35,011 bases of DNA from Armatimonadota bacterium (GTDB lineage Bacteria > Armatimonadota > DTGP01 > JAKQQT01). A model generated the notes under the pieces. It was not told where the DNA came from. It ran no database searches and was given only the letters and a program-made list of their open reading frames with translations. The stretch is from the NCBI GenBank assembly GCA_029564025.1, contig JAKQQT010000212.1, positions 1 through 35,011 on the forward strand, read 5' to 3'. The position numbers and the translations under genes are program-made. Shown one piece after another: positions 17,165-24,708 of this stretch. Every line of letters starts with the position of its first letter. Position 1 is the first letter of the stretch.

Positions 17165-18682
17165 ATGACCAACCGCAAACTCCGCCACGCATGCGCCGCT
17201 TGCGTGGCTTTCGTTGTTTTGGCAGGCACCGCCGCACTCGCGGCCAACTGGCCTCAACACCGGGGCAACTCGCCGCACACCGCGGCGATCACAGCGCCTA
17301 CCCCCAATATGCTGGTGCCGCTCTGGTCGGTTCGTTTTTACCAACAGGTCATCGATGACACCACCTACAAGCCCGGCATCACATCGTCGCCGGCGGTTGT
17401 CAACGGCGTGGTGTATATCGGTTGCCAGAACACGAAGTTCTATGCACTGGACGCATCCACCGGAAGCCAGTTGTGGGAATATCCCGCCAATTCGCCCATC
17501 GAGTCTTCGCCGATGGTTCGCGACGGAGTGGTGTATTTTGTTTCCGATAACGGAAACCTCACCGCACTGAACACCGCCAACGGCGCCGAAATCTGGAAAT
17601 TCAACAGCGGTGGCTGGCAGGACCGCGTGTCGCCCAACATTTCCGGTACGAACGTTGTGTGCGGCGCGGCCTACCCGAAAACCCACATCTATGCGGTTCC
17701 AGTCAACTCATCGGGCTCGGCTGCGGAAGCGTGGCGCGTCACCACGTCCCAATTCGTTCACTCGTCACCCGCCGTTGATCCGGCAACAGGCAATATCTTC
17801 TGCGGTTCCAACGACGGCAAGATTTACGCCATCAAGCCCGACGGAACGAATCTCTGGCCCGGACCGTTCAGCACCATCGGCGGTATCCTGCGCGCATCGC
17901 CCACCATCGCCAACGACAAGGTGTACATCAGCGGCGGTGATTACGACTGGGCCCTGCACGCCATCGACGCGGTCACCGGAACACTGGTGTGGAACGCCCC
18001 GATGGTTCCGAAGCCGGACTACCCGTCATATTACTACCGCGGCATCCAGGTGTCCAGCCCCGCCGTGGATAACGATTTTATCGCCATCATCGGCGGATAC
18101 GGCAAGAAGGATATGGGCCCCTCCACGCTGTACGCCTTCCGCGATAACGGAACCAGCGCAACCCAGTTGTGGACCCTCAGTCTGCCGAACTCCGTGGGCG
18201 TCAACTATGTGTCGTCGCCGGCTCTCACGCCTTCCTCTGTTGTGGTAGGCGTGGCTGAAAACGTCGGCTATACGCCTACTCAAGGCCATATCTACGTGGC
18301 TGACCGGGAGACCGGACAAGCGCACTGGTATCAGTCCGGTCTTCCGACACTGGTCGGCGGCCCGATTCTGTCATCGGTCGCCATCGCGGACGACCTGCTG
18401 GTCGCGGCAGACATCAACGGGCAGGTCACTGCCTACCGCCTGGCAGTTCCCGGCGATATGGATTCGGACCTGATGAACACCGTACGCGATGTGGTCGTGA
18501 TGGGCGCTTACTCTTCAGACACCGGAATCGCCAATCAGCAGACCACGGACCGGGCCGATGTGGAACCCGCCAATACGCCGCGAACGGACGGCACACGCTC
18601 GTTCGGCAACAGCCTGATCACCCCCGCGGACGCGGACCGCGTGCTGAAACGCGCACTGGGCCTGGAAACCCGCTGGCCGTAG
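17165..18682 (+). CDS. Secreted PQQ-repeat beta-propeller protein with dockerin-like tail
   Basis: A 505-residue protein from ATG 17165, with AAAGGAG about 10 nt upstream. The signal peptide covers residues 1-29 (AACVAFVVLAGTAALAA). Residues 30-430 carry repeated PQQ-type blades: SSPAVVNGVVYIG, KFYALDASTGSQLWEY, SSPMVRDGVVYFV, GNLTALNTANGAEIWKF and later copies. There is no quinone-enzyme active site that I recognise, so this is probably a non-catalytic propeller. The last 75 residues start GDMDSDLMNTVRDVV and end ITPADADRVLKRALGL, a dockerin-like pair of Asp-rich and DAxxxLRxAxGL halves. It starts 20 nt after tRNA-Leu(GAG), leaving no room for a separate promoter. Target and role are unknown. 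Confidence 0.85.
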   Translation: MTNRKLRHACAACVAFVVLAGTAALAANWPQHRGNSPHTAAITAPTPNMLVPLWSVRFYQQVIDDTTYKPGITSSPAVVNGVVYIGCQNTKFYALDASTGSQLWEYPANSPIESSPMVRDGVVYFVSDNGNLTALNTANGAEIWKFNSGGWQDRVSPNISGTNVVCGAAYPKTHIYAVPVNSSGSAAEAWRVTTSQFVHSSPAVDPATGNIFCGSNDGKIYAIKPDGTNLWPGPFSTIGGILRASPTIANDKVYISGGDYDWALHAIDAVTGTLVWNAPMVPKPDYPSYYYRGIQVSSPAVDNDFIAIIGGYGKKDMGPSTLYAFRDNGTSATQLWTLSLPNSVGVNYVSSPALTPSSVVVGVAENVGYTPTQGHIYVADRETGQAHWYQSGLPTLVGGPILSSVAIADDLLVAADINGQVTAYRLAVPGDMDSDLMNTVRDVVVMGAYSSDTGIANQQTTDRADVEPANTPRTDGTRSFGNSLITPADADRVLKRALGLETRWP

Positions 18683-18690
18683 GAATACGC

Positions 18691-18719
18691 TTGCCGGCTG
18701 TCGCGGGCCGTGCTATACT
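18691..18719 (+). promoter_or_regulatory. Sigma70-type promoter of tRNA-Leu(CAG)
   Basis: TTGCCG at 18691-18696, a 17-nt spacer and TATACT at 18714-18719, sixteen nt before the tRNA. It lies immediately after the propeller gene stop. Confidence 0.8.
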
Positions 18720-18735
18720 TGTTTTGCCCGCGCGC

Positions 18736-18821
18736 GCAGATGTGGCGAAACGGCAGACGCGCATGCCTCAGGAGCATGTGTCCGAAAGGACGTGGAGGTT
18801 CAAATCCTCTCATCTGCACCA
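18736..18821 (+). tRNA. tRNA-Leu (anticodon CAG)
   Basis: An 86-nt tRNA with encoded CCA. Acceptor GCAGATG pairs with CATCTGC. Anticodon stem CATGC/GCATG closes CTCAGGA, giving CAG, which reads CUG. The long variable arm GTCC GAAA GGAC and T-arm GAGG TTCAAAT CCTC fit a Leu tRNA. Confidence 0.97.
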
Positions 18822-18828
18822 GAAAAAC

Positions 18829-18856
18829 GACCCGGTTACCTTTCGGTAGCCGGGTC
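18829..18856. terminator. Bidirectional intrinsic terminator
   Basis: A 12-bp stem (18829-18840 with 18845-18856, one wobble) around TTTC. Read on the minus strand the loop is GAAA and five T residues follow, a strong terminator for the nucleotide-sugar dehydrogenase. Read on the plus strand it follows tRNA-Leu(CAG) by 7 nt, with a looser T-rich tail. Confidence 0.9.
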
Positions 18857-18885
18857 ATTCTCATTTGTTCAGCCTGAGGAGGCGC

Positions 18886-20523
18886 TTACTGCTTGCGCAC
18901 CGATTCCTTGATGCGCTGGATGTGGCCCCTTCCGAGGCCCTTCACCTCGCAACCCAGTTCGAAGTATCTCTTGATTTGATCGTCGTTCAGGATGCCGAAG
19001 CAGTCCACCACGGCGATCGGCCCGCCTGCCTGCTTCACAATCTCGTCCGGGTCCAGGTTCAGGTACTGCGAATGCCGGACCGCCAGAATCAGCGCAACTG
19101 CGCCTTTCAGCGCGCCCGGCAGGTCCTTTTGGACGCGGATGTTCACAAGATTGTCCTGGTTACGGAAGAACCGGCTCCAACTGAGTCCCGGCGCGGGATA
19201 GGTGTCCTGCGTCTCCAGTTCGTACCAGTGCTCCACGTAGGGGTCGTGGATGCGCATATCGGCGCCCATCTCGGTCAGTTTACGCACCACCAGCTCCGAA
19301 CCGCTGTAGCGCGTGTCGCCCACGTCTTCGCGATAACTGGCTCCGCACAACAGAATCGGCGCGCCCGCAACGTTCCTGCCCATATTGCGCAGAGCGTCGC
19401 GTGTCAGTTCCGCGACGTGCAGACCGCGCGTGTCGTTGGTGTTGATCGCCTCACTGGTGATCTTGAAGATATCGTCATCGTTGAAGCCGAGGATGTGCTT
19501 GTACGCCCAGCGCCCAAGTCCGCCGTCCTTCGGCAGGCAGTAGCCGCCGATGCCTGGACCCGGGAAGATGATATTGCTGTGCGTGGGCCGCGTTTTGATG
19601 GCGGCGATGACCTTGGTCAGGTCCACCCCGTTGCGTTCGGCGAACAGGCTCCATTCGTGCAGGAACGCCAGGATGGTCGCGCGGTACGAGTTCTCCACGA
19701 TTTTCGTCGTTTCGGACTCAATCGGCTTGTCCATCACGGTCAGCGGGAACTTCTCGACGTTCAGCACTTCCGACAGGAACTTCACCACGCGCTCGCGAGC
19801 CTCGGGCGTGCAACCGGCGCACACGCGCCAGAAGTCGCGGATGCTGGCCACGTAGTTGCGGCCCGGCATAACGCGCTCGAAGGAATGGGCCAGCAGAGGC
19901 GCCGTCGGAATGCCCCTCCGGGCGAAAGCGGCCTGAAGGATCGGGAAGGCGACGTGTTCCGTCGTTCCGGGCGCCACGGTTGTCTCGATGAGCGTCAGGC
20001 AGTTCGCGGGGATGCGGTCGCCGATCGTTTTCATCGTGGCTTCCAGCGCGGCCATATCGGCCTCGCCGGTGGCCATATTGCCCAGATCCTTCTTGATGTA
20101 ATCGCACTGGACGTCCACAACCACGCAGTCCGCCAGGGTCAGACACTCGCTGTTGTATGTGGCGATGAGTGTTTTCTTATCTTTCACGCACCGCGAAATC
20201 ATCGGATCGACTTCGGGATCTTCGGATTTTACGGGCGACTCGCCCCTGTTTAGCATCGGGATCTTCCAGTAACTCCGACTGCTGGGGCGCTGACAGCCGA
20301 TGACGAACTTGTTCGGCTTGCCGGTGGTTTTGTCCACGGTATCGGCAATGATGGCCGCCATCACGGCGCCCACGAAACCGACGCCCATAACAACAACCAC
20401 TTCCTGTCCCGACGCGCGAGCGGCGTCGGCCAGGGATTTCACTCGTTCAAATTCGGCCTGGTATTCTTCAGGTGCCGGGAGAGGAAACGATTCTCCGGTT
20501 GGGCTCAATGATACATCCGCCAT
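18886..20523 (-). CDS. Nucleotide-sugar (UDP-sugar) dehydrogenase
   Basis: A 545-residue enzyme from ATG 20523; GGAGG lies 5-6 nt upstream and overlaps an earlier ATG at 20535, which is therefore unlikely. The N-terminal NAD site is GVGFVG (47-52), the central helix has ESETTKIVENSYR (Lys274, Asn278), and the active site is GPGIGGYCLPKD with Cys329. These mark the UDP-glucose / UDP-ManNAc 6-dehydrogenase family, which oxidises the sugar C6 alcohol to a carboxylate in two NAD-dependent steps. The protein is about 100 residues longer than usual, with a 40-residue charged N-terminal extension and extra segments between the Rossmann strands. The exact sugar cannot be read from sequence. It probably supplies uronic acids for surface polysaccharide. 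It stands alone, followed by a strong terminator. Confidence 0.85.
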   Translation of the reverse strand: MADVSLSPTGESFPLPAPEEYQAEFERVKSLADAARASGQEVVVVMGVGFVGAVMAAIIADTVDKTTGKPNKFVIGCQRPSSRSYWKIPMLNRGESPVKSEDPEVDPMISRCVKDKKTLIATYNSECLTLADCVVVDVQCDYIKKDLGNMATGEADMAALEATMKTIGDRIPANCLTLIETTVAPGTTEHVAFPILQAAFARRGIPTAPLLAHSFERVMPGRNYVASIRDFWRVCAGCTPEARERVVKFLSEVLNVEKFPLTVMDKPIESETTKIVENSYRATILAFLHEWSLFAERNGVDLTKVIAAIKTRPTHSNIIFPGPGIGGYCLPKDGGLGRWAYKHILGFNDDDIFKITSEAINTNDTRGLHVAELTRDALRNMGRNVAGAPILLCGASYREDVGDTRYSGSELVVRKLTEMGADMRIHDPYVEHWYELETQDTYPAPGLSWSRFFRNQDNLVNIRVQKDLPGALKGAVALILAVRHSQYLNLDPDEIVKQAGGPIAVVDCFGILNDDQIKRYFELGCEVKGLGRGHIQRIKESVRKQ

Positions 20524-20757
20524 CGGAACCTCCATTCATCGGGGAAAAGCGACAAAAACCAGTTGCCGCCGAGTTCAACATGACCCGTACCCGGAAGTTG
20601 TGTCAAGCAGACCCGCTTCGGCTCAAATCTGAACGAGCCCCAGCAACCCTCAACGAGCAGGCATATCGATTTCGGTTGGCTCAACAATCCACTATGAACT
20701 GGAGCAGTCGACCAATTCCTTACGATTCACCACCGGCAGGGAAAGCAGGACACGAAT

Positions 20758-22539
20758 ATGCCGCCTGACAATCCAGACAATCTTCCGAACGAACGGACTG
20801 CCCTTCATTCGATAGACCGCATAGCGCACCAGGCCGTTACCGGCAGTTCGCTCGATGACGTGTTGCAGGCGGTGACATCCGGCCTGACGGACGAACTGCA
20901 CGCGGCGCTGGCTAGAATCTGGCTTCTTCAGCCGGACAGCAAATGCCCGATCTGCTCGGTGAAACAGGGCGCTCCAGACTCGCTGTCGCTCCACCTGGTC
21001 GCCAGCTCCGGCCTGTCCCTGGGAATCGACTGCGAACACCACCGCATTCCGTTCGGCAACCACCCGATGGCAGTGGTGGCGCGAGACCGCACACCTCTGT
21101 TGATGGACGATCTGGACACCCGACCGGACGCTCCTGAAACGTGCTGGATTGAGTGGCCGGGCATCCGCAGTATGGCCGTCTATCCGCTCGTCTTTCGCGG
21201 AAAGGCTCTGGGCATCGTCGCGGTGCTCAGCACACGGGCGCTTTCGGAGTACGAGTTCGACACCCTCCGCGCGTTCGCCGCCCAAGCCACAATCACCATT
21301 CAGAATGCCTTCCTGCTGGACGAAGCGGAAGCCGCCCGTGCCGACCTTCAGAAACTCGTGGATGAACGCACCGCCGATCTGCGCCGGAAGGCCGCTGAAG
21401 CAGAGGATCGCGCACGCGAACTTACCGCCCTTAACAACGTGACCGGCGCCTTGTCGCGTTCCTCCGACTCGTATGAAATTGCCCGCAACGTTGTTCAAAC
21501 GCTGATCTGCTCCACCGGCATCGAAGTCGCGTCCATTCACCTGAAGGCCCGGACACATCCGAGGCTGGCGGCATGCGGCAGGAAAACCGCCGAAGGTGGT
21601 TTCGAGTGGTCGGATTCGGCGCCGCTCAGTCCTCCACCCGACTGCTGTGTTGTGCGCGTGATGGAATCGGGCGAGGAAATCATTTTGCGCGATGCAAGCG
21701 ATGCGGCACTTTGCAAAAGCATCGGATGCGCATTGGGATCTCCGGTCAATAGCGCGATGTGCCTGCCCATCGACTCGCGCGAGACCAGGCTGGGCGTGCT
21801 GACGGTTGCGGGCACCAAACCGCGAGCCATCAACAATCGCGATATGGACCTCGTGCGGGCCATCGCGCACCAGATCGGCCTGGCGCTTGAAAACGCGAAC
21901 CTGCTGGAATCGGCGCAGGAACGGACAGAGATGCTCTCCCTGGCCATCCAGGAAACGCACCACCGCGTGAAGAACAACCTGCAGGCCATATCGTCCCTGC
22001 TGGAGATGCAACAGATGCAACCGGGCGACCTGCGGGAAGGCCTGCGGCGCGTTCGTAACCAGGTCCGCGCCATCGCCCTGGTGCACGACTACCTCAGCCA
22101 GGATGCCGACCTGCGCGGCGTGAACGTGCGTCCGGTTCTGGAAGCCCTCGCGCCGATGGTCATCTCTTCCCATACGCGACTGGACCAGGATATCCGGCTT
22201 TCCATCGACGCGGAACCGCTGTCCATTCCCAGCCGCGAGGCAACGTCGCTGGCGCTCATCGTTTCGGAACTTGTCGCAAATGCCGTCGTCCACGGATTGA
22301 ACGACCGCGATCGCGGTACCATAACATTATCCGTACACCGGGTCGGCGGAACGTTGACGCTTGAGGTGAGCGACGACGGGAAGGGAATTCCGGAAGGATT
22401 CCATGTGGATCGCGACGGGAACCTGGGCACCGAACTCGTCCAGCGCCTTGTCCGCCGCCACCTGAAGGGCTCTGTGGAGTTTATCCGCGATGCCGGCACC
22501 CGTGTCAGGGTGACCGTGCCGGAGGTCGGATTCCTGTGA
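20758..22539 (+). CDS. GAF-GAF-HisKA_2 sensor histidine kinase (PdtaS type)
   Basis: A 593-residue soluble kinase with no membrane segment. An N-terminal GAF domain (about 20-190) contains CPIC (Cys63, Cys66) and further Cys92 and Cys129. A coiled coil (188-225) leads to a second GAF (225-385). The dimerisation domain has ETHHRVKNNLQAISSLL with the phospho-acceptor at His401/402, typical of HisKA_2. The ATPase domain shows LIVSELVANAVVHG (N box) and DDGKGIP (G box). Its stop overlaps the start of an ANTAR response regulator, matching the PdtaS-PdtaR pair of Actinobacteria, where phosphorylation controls an RNA-binding antiterminator. The signal is unknown. The 234-nt divergent spacer upstream shows no clear promoter. 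Confidence 0.88.
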   Translation: MPPDNPDNLPNERTALHSIDRIAHQAVTGSSLDDVLQAVTSGLTDELHAALARIWLLQPDSKCPICSVKQGAPDSLSLHLVASSGLSLGIDCEHHRIPFGNHPMAVVARDRTPLLMDDLDTRPDAPETCWIEWPGIRSMAVYPLVFRGKALGIVAVLSTRALSEYEFDTLRAFAAQATITIQNAFLLDEAEAARADLQKLVDERTADLRRKAAEAEDRARELTALNNVTGALSRSSDSYEIARNVVQTLICSTGIEVASIHLKARTHPRLAACGRKTAEGGFEWSDSAPLSPPPDCCVVRVMESGEEIILRDASDAALCKSIGCALGSPVNSAMCLPIDSRETRLGVLTVAGTKPRAINNRDMDLVRAIAHQIGLALENANLLESAQERTEMLSLAIQETHHRVKNNLQAISSLLEMQQMQPGDLREGLRRVRNQVRAIALVHDYLSQDADLRGVNVRPVLEALAPMVISSHTRLDQDIRLSIDAEPLSIPSREATSLALIVSELVANAVVHGLNDRDRGTITLSVHRVGGTLTLEVSDDGKGIPEGFHVDRDGNLGTELVQRLVRRHLKGSVEFIRDAGTRVRVTVPEVGFL

Positions 22540-23168
22540 AAACGGTACGAGTGAATGCCACAAACGATCCGCCCGCGCCAATTCGTGTGTTGATTTGCGA
22601 AGACGAAGAAATCACGGCGATGCACCTGCTGAAAGCGCTTGAGTCGGCGGGATATGACGTCGTCGGCGAGGCATCCGACGGAGAGGAAGCCATACGCCTG
22701 GCGGACGAAACACAACCGGACTTCATCCTGATGGACATCAACATGCCGAAGGTGTCCGGTCTCATCGCTACTCAGAAAATCACCGAAAAACGCCCGGTGC
22801 CGGTCATCATCGTCACCGCCTACAGCAGTGACGAAACCGTTCAGGCGGCGCTGGACGCCGGCGCGGCGGCCTACCTCGTCAAACCCGTCACCCGCGAGCA
22901 ATTATTGCCGGCCGTGCGCATTGCCCAGGCCCGGTTCGCCATGCTCCAGGAAGCGCAAGCCGAAGCCGGCAACCTGCGCGAGGCCATGGAAAGCCGGAAA
23001 CTCATCGAACGCGCCAAGGGCATCGTCCAGCAACGCCTGCAACTCTCCGAACCCGACGCCTTCGCCCACCTCCAAAGCCTCAGCCGCAACAAACGAAAAA
23101 CCCTGAAGGACACCGCCGAGGACATCATCCGCGCCGACGACGCGTTCCGCCAGGAAATGGGAATCTGA
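22536..23168 (+). CDS. Response regulator with ANTAR RNA-binding domain (PdtaR type)
   Basis: A 210-residue protein from GTG 22536, overlapping the kinase stop by 4 nt with GGAGG about 9 nt upstream, so translation is probably coupled. The receiver domain has the acidic pocket CEDEE (21-25), phospho-acceptor Asp67 in LMDINMP, and Lys116 in VKPV. The C-terminal ANTAR domain (about 150-205) shows ESRKLIERAKGIVQQRLQLSEPDAF. ANTAR domains bind paired RNA hairpins and prevent termination. It is the cognate partner of the upstream kinase. Targets are not evident in this window. Confidence 0.92.
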   Translation: MKTVRVNATNDPPAPIRVLICEDEEITAMHLLKALESAGYDVVGEASDGEEAIRLADETQPDFILMDINMPKVSGLIATQKITEKRPVPVIIVTAYSSDETVQAALDAGAAAYLVKPVTREQLLPAVRIAQARFAMLQEAQAEAGNLREAMESRKLIERAKGIVQQRLQLSEPDAFAHLQSLSRNKRKTLKDTAEDIIRADDAFRQEMGI

Positions 23169-23182
23169 GGCGGGAACTATCA

Positions 23183-23206
23183 CCACAGAGACACAGAGGC
23201 ACAGAG
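23183..23206. repeat. CACAGAG-type repeat
   Basis: Three CACAGAG units in 24 nt, 15 nt after the response regulator stop. The same element occurs in the opposite orientation at 27111-27135 and as a CACAAAG variant at 25743-25768. A small CCGTAC/GTACGG hairpin lies further downstream near 23227-23244. Confidence 0.8.
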
Positions 23207-23251
23207 AAAAAGAGAATAGTGCGGAACCGTACGGGGCGGTACGGATCCCCG

Positions 23252-23290
23252 CCTAAATCCTAAATCCTGAATCCTGAATCCTGAATCCTG
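23252..23290. repeat. ATCCTGA heptad tract
   Basis: Five to six tandem 7-nt units (CTAAATC, then CTGAATC repeats) in 39 nt. The tract continues into the fragment that resembles the 3' end of the racemase gene, just as it does at the real racemase stop codon. Confidence 0.85.
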
Positions 23291-23360
23291 CTTTCCCTTA
23301 CGGGAATCCCTGCCCCCACCATCTCCACCACCATCCGCGCGGCGAGGACCACGGTACCTA
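23260..23360 (-). pseudogene. Remnant 3' end of a second racemase-family gene
   Basis: Read on the minus strand, this stretch encodes VVLAARMVVEMVGAGIP, then a heptad-encoded tail ending SGFRI and a stop. The intact racemase at 23974-24708 ends MLLAARRIVDMAGARIP, tail DSGFRI and a stop in the same frame of the heptads. At DNA level about 42 of 51 bases match between 23303-23353 and 24000s. The reading frame is cut off upstream by a TAG within the end of the zinc-ribbon gene, so only the last 30 or so codons remain. It is best explained as the end of a duplicated gene, or as flanking sequence copied along with the heptad tract. Confidence 0.55.
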
Positions 23361-23371
23361 GAGCGGGTTCT

Positions 23372-23704
23372 TCAGCCTACAATGTCTTGCCAACTGGGAA
23401 TCAGTTCTGCTAGAAACACTTCGCAGTGACAACTCGGACATACGTATCCGTAGTTCCTTCTAATCATCGTCGGATTCATCCGCTCACGGCATTCCGGGCA
23501 TTCGACCCACAGGTCGATTTCCATGAATACGTCTTCCGGTAAGGTGTCTTTCTCTCCGCACTTGGAACAGTTTCTGGTCACAAATCCGCCTTCCATGCTC
23601 TGTACAAGGAAGGTTGGCACGCGGCAACAAGGCGAACGACTCCGACCGGAGATGCGTATCGGGGTGGTTTTCCATTGCTTCCGCAGTTCGGGTTCGGCAG
23701 GCAT
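23372..23704 (-). CDS. Small zinc-ribbon protein of unknown function
   Basis: A 110-residue protein from ATG 23704 with a near-ideal AAAGGAGG 6-7 nt upstream, which rules out the ATG 48 nt earlier. Three CxxC pairs are visible: NCSKCGEKD, VECPECRERM and YVCPSCHCEV, enough for one or two zinc ribbons, in the C-terminal 70 residues. The N-terminus is basic and without secretion signal. I do not recognise a family. Proteins of this build often bind nucleic acids or act as small adaptors, but nothing here shows which. It lies between the racemase remnant and a foldback repeat, so it may have arrived by insertion. Confidence 0.65.
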   Translation of the reverse strand: MPAEPELRKQWKTTPIRISGRSRSPCCRVPTFLVQSMEGGFVTRNCSKCGEKDTLPEDVFMEIDLWVECPECRERMNPTMIRRNYGYVCPSCHCEVFLAELIPSWQDIVG

Positions 23705-23820
23705 GGGATTCCTCCTTTCTGACCCCTCTGACGCAGAGTGGTCACCAAGCAAGGATAGCCAAGACGGCCATTACGGATCACAAACTAACCAACGAAACCC
23801 GGTAACTGAGCGTAAATCGT

Positions 23821-23920
23821 GTCATTCCGAACGAATGTGAGGAATCTGCGGTTGCTTGGCTCCCCGCGCGCGGGGAGGCAGGAATTTACCCGCAGATCCC
23901 TCGCTGGCGCTCGGGATGAC
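23821..23920. repeat. 100-bp foldback (MITE-like) element
   Basis: Imperfect inverted arms of 30 nt (23821-23850 and 23891-23920, about 22 of 30 pairing) start GTCATTCCGA and end TCGGGATGAC. The centre holds a perfect 18-bp palindrome, CTCCCCGCGCGCGGGGAG, at 23860-23877. The whole can fold as a long hairpin. Arms of this type (GTCATYCCGA) recur between genes in many unrelated environmental bacteria. No open frame or transposase is present. The remaining parts of the 23705-23973 spacer show nothing else. Confidence 0.7.
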
Positions 23921-23972
23921 GGCCCAACAAACGTCGGACGCGCACTTCGACTGACCCCACCAGCCCCGTCGT

Positions 23973-24004
23973 CCTAAATCCTAAATCCTGAATCCGGAAT
24001 CCTT
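23973..24004. repeat. ATCCTGA heptad tract overlapping the racemase 3' end
   Basis: Four degenerate 7-nt units (CTAAATC, CTAAATC, CTGAATC, CGGAATC). On the minus strand they encode the last eight residues and the TAG stop of the racemase gene. Confidence 0.85.
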
Positions 24005-24708
24005 GCCCCCGCCATGTCGACGATCCTCCGCGCGGCGAGGAGCATCGGGTCGATGAAAACGTCTCCGAAGCGCTCGACCAACCGTTCACGGTAAATGGAC
24101 AACTCCGTGCAACCAAGCACGATGCGGGCGCAACCCGGTGCCTGCATCGATAACACGATTGCCTCCAACCGATTCACAATATCACCCGAGGGCAGACCGG
24201 CCTTGATGTCGCGGATAATCTGCATCACCCGGGTTTGAACCTTTGTCGGAGGCGTGATAATCGCAGAGGATCGCTCCGGAACCGCGAACAATCCGGACGC
24301 GATCGTTCCGTCGGTCGCGAGTATCCCAACCATGTCGTCCTTCGCCAGAATCTCGGCTTTTGCCAGTTCCACGATGTGGATCATCGGCGTCGTTACGCTC
24401 GCTTGAATTTCGGCGAACCGGGCATGCGCGGTGTTGCAGGCAATCACCAGCACATCCACCCCAACACCCTCCAGCAATTTCAGCGAATCAATCACTGCGG
24501 CAAGGTACGACGCCCCGCCGTCGTTCTTCAGCGACTCCGTTCGGTCAGGCACGTGCGGATTGGTGTACGCGACGACCTCGATGTGATCCTGGTCGGTCGC
24601 GGCAGGGGTCTCGCGGATGATCAACTGCTGTAGCAGGACACCGGCCTCCGGGCCCATGCCTCCCAGCACTCCGGCGCGAAAATATTTCCGTTCAGGGGAT
24701 GACGACAA
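23974..24708 (-). CDS. Aspartate/glutamate racemase family protein
   Basis: A 244-residue cytoplasmic enzyme of the PLP-independent amino acid racemase family, which inverts Asp, Glu or related acids with two cysteines as acid-base pair. Both are present: Cys91 in VIACNTAH and Cys200 in IVLGCTEL. The N-terminal GVLGGMGPEAG also fits. The start is probably TTG 24708, with GAGGAA 6 nt upstream; no ATG lies before the conserved GGMGPEA. It overlaps the end of the peptidase gene by 17 nt, so the two are cotranscribed. The C-terminal RIPDSGFRI is encoded by heptad repeat DNA and is unlikely to be ancestral. Substrate is unknown; hydantoin racemases and other relatives share the fold. Confidence 0.87.
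   Translation of the reverse strand: MSSSPERKYFRAGVLGGMGPEAGVLLQQLIIRETPAATDQDHIEVVAYTNPHVPDRTESLKNDGGASYLAAVIDSLKLLEGVGVDVLVIACNTAHARFAEIQASVTTPMIHIVELAKAEILAKDDMVGILATDGTIASGLFAVPERSSAIITPPTKVQTRVMQIIRDIKAGLPSGDIVNRLEAIVLSMQAPGCARIVLGCTELSIYRERLVERFGDVFIDPMLLAARRIVDMAGARIPDSGFRI

Noticed and set aside
18865-20253. Plus-strand open frame of 462 codons opposite the nucleotide-sugar dehydrogenase
   Set aside because: The minus strand carries all catalytic motifs, and the frame starts inside a terminator region.
20578-20606. Possible promoter of the nucleotide-sugar dehydrogenase (minus strand TTGACA at 20606-20601)
   Set aside because: The -35 is perfect, but the hexamer at the right spacing (TCATGT) matches the -10 at two ends only; too weak to list.
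20692-22293. Minus-strand open frame of 533 codons opposite the sensor kinase
   Set aside because: The plus strand encodes complete GAF, HisKA_2 and ATPase motifs; the antisense product is low-information.
11139-24004. Heptad tracts considered as CRISPR arrays
   Set aside because: Units are only 7 nt, directly tandem, without unique spacers, and no cas gene is present.
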